Assembly (NCBI RefSeq): GCF_006788895.1
Contig: NZ_VFRA01000001.1
Coordinates: 1,860,001-1,924,000, forward strand
DNA length: 64,000 nucleotides
Reading direction: 5' to 3'
From: Rhodoglobus vestalii
Lineage (GTDB): Bacteria > Actinomycetota > Actinomycetes > Actinomycetales > Microbacteriaceae
Numbering within the stretch: position 1 is the first letter of the stretch; each line of letters opens with the position of its first letter. Shown one piece after another: positions 62,423 through 64,000 of this stretch. The notes beneath the pieces were generated by a model, which worked only from the letters and a program-made list of their open reading frames with translations, had not been told where the DNA came from and ran no database searches. A program made the position numbers and the translations under genes.

Positions 62423-64000
62423 TTAGCCCATTGCTGCCATCCAGGTGCGGTAACCGCCATCAAGGTTGGCGGCGTCGAAACCATTCTGGCTGAGGATGCG
62501 CACGGCAGTGTGGCCACGCTGCCCAACCTGGCAGTGGGCAATTACCCGTCGGTCGCCGAGTTCGTTGAGCCGGCCGCGCAGGTCATCGAGGGGGATGTTG
62601 ATGGCGTGCGGGATTCCGCCGCGCTCGAATTCGGCGGCGGTTCGAACATCCACCAGAACGCTGCCTGCCGCAAGTTCCGCGTCAGTTTCGTGCCACTGAA
62701 CCGAGGCGCTGAGGCCGTCGCGCAGATTTCGGGCAACATAGCCGAGGTGATTGATGGGGTCTTTGGCTGACCCGTATTGTGGGGCGTAGGCGAGCTCGAG
62801 GTCGGCGAGGGCGCTGGCGGTGAGGCCGGCGCTGGTGGCGGTGGCGAGAACATCCATTCGCTTATCTACACCATCTCGGCCGACGGCTTGGGCACCCAGG
62901 ATGAGGTCGGTGTCGGCGTCAACAATGAGTTTGATCGAGAGCGATTCGGCGCCGGGGAAGTAGCCGGCGTGTGAGACCGGGTGAGTGTGGATGACGCGGA
63001 TGTTGCGGCCGGCTGCTCGCAACGCTAGCTCGGTTGAGCCGAGGCTCGCGGCGGTGAGATCGAAGACTCCCACGATGGCGGTGCCGAGGGCGGGTGGGGA
63101 GTGCACCGCATCGCCGGCGATGGTGTCAGCGAGGTACCGACCATCCCGATTGGCGGGGCCAGCGAGTGCAACAAGTCCTGGCTCACCGCTGATGGCACCG
63201 ATCTTTTCGGCAACATCACCGACGGCATAAATATGGGGTGAGCTGGTCTCGTAGCCGGCATTCACCCGGATGCCGCCGCCAGCACCCACAGTGAGCCCAG
63301 CATTCACAGCGAGAGCATTTTCCGGTCGTACCCCCACGGCGGCAATGACGACGTCGGCGGCCACGGCGCTGCCGTCACTGAGCTCAACGGTGGTGTCGTG
63401 CACTGCGATGGCTGCCGTGCCGATGCGCAGGTCTACGCCGTGCGCGCGCAGGTGTGCTTCGATCGGGGTGATCATTTCGACATCAAAGGTGCGGAGGATG
63501 TTGGGGTCGAGTTGCACGAGTGTGACGCTGAGGCCGCGAGCGATGAGGTTTTCGGCCATCTCGATGCCGATATACCCGGCCCCCAAAACGACGGTATTTG
63601 CCGTGCTGGGGTCAAGCGCGCCCAGGGCGGCATCGAGCGCATCGACGTCTTCGATGTTGCGCAGCTGGAGCATCCGCTCACTGCCGGGCATCGGGGGGAT
63701 GATGGCGCTTGCGCCGGTAGCGATGACGAGTTCGTCGTAGGGTTCGATGGTGGTGGTGTTGTCGAGGTGGTTGTGAACGGTGATGGTGTGCTCGTCGGGG
63801 TGGATGGCGGTGACGTTGTGGTTGACGCGCACGTCGAGGCCGAAGCGACTGCCGAGGCTGGCCGGGGTTTGTAGGAGCAGATCGTCGCGTTCGGTGATGA
63901 CACCGCCGAGGTAGTAGGCGAGCCCGCAGTTGGCGAAGGAGACGTGACCGCTGCGCTCAAAGATGATAATTTCGGCGTGCTCGTCGCGACGGCGCATCCG
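62423..64000 (-). CDS. CoA-disulfide reductase-type FAD/NAD(P)-dependent oxidoreductase with C-terminal rhodanese domain, 5' end beyond window
   Basis: 525 codons are visible. The first codon in the window, Arg before MRRRDEHAEI, continues the usual VIIGGVAGGMSAATR start, so the gene runs off the edge. The redox-active Cys is in FANCGLAYYLGG. NAD-binding TVVLGAGYIGIEMAENL and FAD motif YAVGDVAEK are present. The C-terminal rhodanese domain has VIAHCQVGQRGH. Relatives reduce CoA-disulfide or CoA-persulfide in sulfide and persulfide detoxification. It is first in the operon with rhodanese and CstR-like genes. Confidence 0.9.
   Translation of the reverse strand, partial: RMRRRDEHAEIIIFERSGHVSFANCGLAYYLGGVITERDDLLLQTPASLGSRFGLDVRVNHNVTAIHPDEHTITVHNHLDNTTTIEPYDELVIATGASAIIPPMPGSERMLQLRNIEDVDALDAALGALDPSTANTVVLGAGYIGIEMAENLIARGLSVTLVQLDPNILRTFDVEMITPIEAHLRAHGVDLRIGTAAIAVHDTTVELSDGSAVAADVVIAAVGVRPENALAVNAGLTVGAGGGIRVNAGYETSSPHIYAVGDVAEKIGAISGEPGLVALAGPANRDGRYLADTIAGDAVHSPPALGTAIVGVFDLTAASLGSTELALRAAGRNIRVIHTHPVSHAGYFPGAESLSIKLIVDADTDLILGAQAVGRDGVDKRMDVLATATSAGLTASALADLELAYAPQYGSAKDPINHLGYVARNLRDGLSASVQWHETDAELAAGSVLVDVRTAAEFERGGIPHAINIPLDDLRGRLNELGDRRVIAHCQVGQRGHTAVRILSQNGFDAANLDGGYRTWMAAMG

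Overview
The window is high-GC DNA with many GTG and TTG starts and long runs of genes joined by ATGA/GTGA overlaps. The gene order tilS-hpt-ftsH-folE-folP-folB-folK-DUF3180-PH-PH-DUF2520-panC-lysS, together with DUF2510/DUF4333 and SseB-like proteins, is typical of Actinomycetota. The overall look suggests Microbacteriaceae; the family is an inference from gene content, not a phylogeny.

Layout. (1) 1-4779 is an accessory patch: a coupled nucleotidyltransferase / PPP-type phosphoesterase pair, a decapitated GIY-YIG nuclease gene, a toxin-antitoxin-like pair, a membrane-anchored HIRAN protein and the tail of a plasmid-type gene. (2) 4782-5722 is a complete IS5-family (IS427-like) element. Its other side cuts a sulfatase gene in half, so the two flanks do not belong to one gene. 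(3) 6361-13219 is a mannan/manno-oligosaccharide locus: binding protein, two permeases, GH2 beta-mannosidase and a GH113-like mannanase. A formylglycine-generating enzyme gene follows and is intact although the neighbouring sulfatase is destroyed. (4) 14453-15568 holds gluconokinase and a heavily decayed NADP isocitrate dehydrogenase-type pseudogene. (5) 15582-19063 holds an amidase and an agmatine deiminase-type gene with a divergent TetR regulator. (6) 19400-19725 is a tRNA cluster (Glu, Asp, Phe) with a partial second copy of the tRNA-Phe 5' end nearby. (7) 19984-36541 is conserved housekeeping DNA: M23 hydrolase, SDR, pyrophosphatase, tilS, hpt, ftsH, folate genes, PH-domain proteins, pantothenate genes and lysS with three small membrane ORFs. 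(8) 36538-45249 is a LacI-controlled galactoside locus with GH42, two permeases, binding protein and GH36. (9) 45105-52466 is a minus-strand peptide-transport operon ending in a C39-like cysteine peptidase; its LysR regulator gene has no stop codon and runs in frame into the binding-protein gene. (10) 52569-64000 holds a DUF2975/HTH pair, clpC, an ArgA-type acetyltransferase, radA and a CstR-like/rhodanese/CoA-disulfide-reductase sulfur-stress operon that runs off the window end.

How it fits together. The two carbohydrate loci complement each other: mannanase and mannosidase cut the backbone of galactomannan-like glycans, while alpha- and beta-galactosidases remove galactose. Neither locus encodes a transport ATPase, so a shared MsiK-type ATPase elsewhere is expected. 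The operon 28505-34515 (folP to panC) is almost wholly coupled by stop/start overlaps. Candidates for something less described are the nucleotidyltransferase-phosphatase pair, the LysR/binding-protein fused frame, and the peptide importer coupled to a C39-like peptidase. No CRISPR array, prophage or large biosynthetic cluster was seen.
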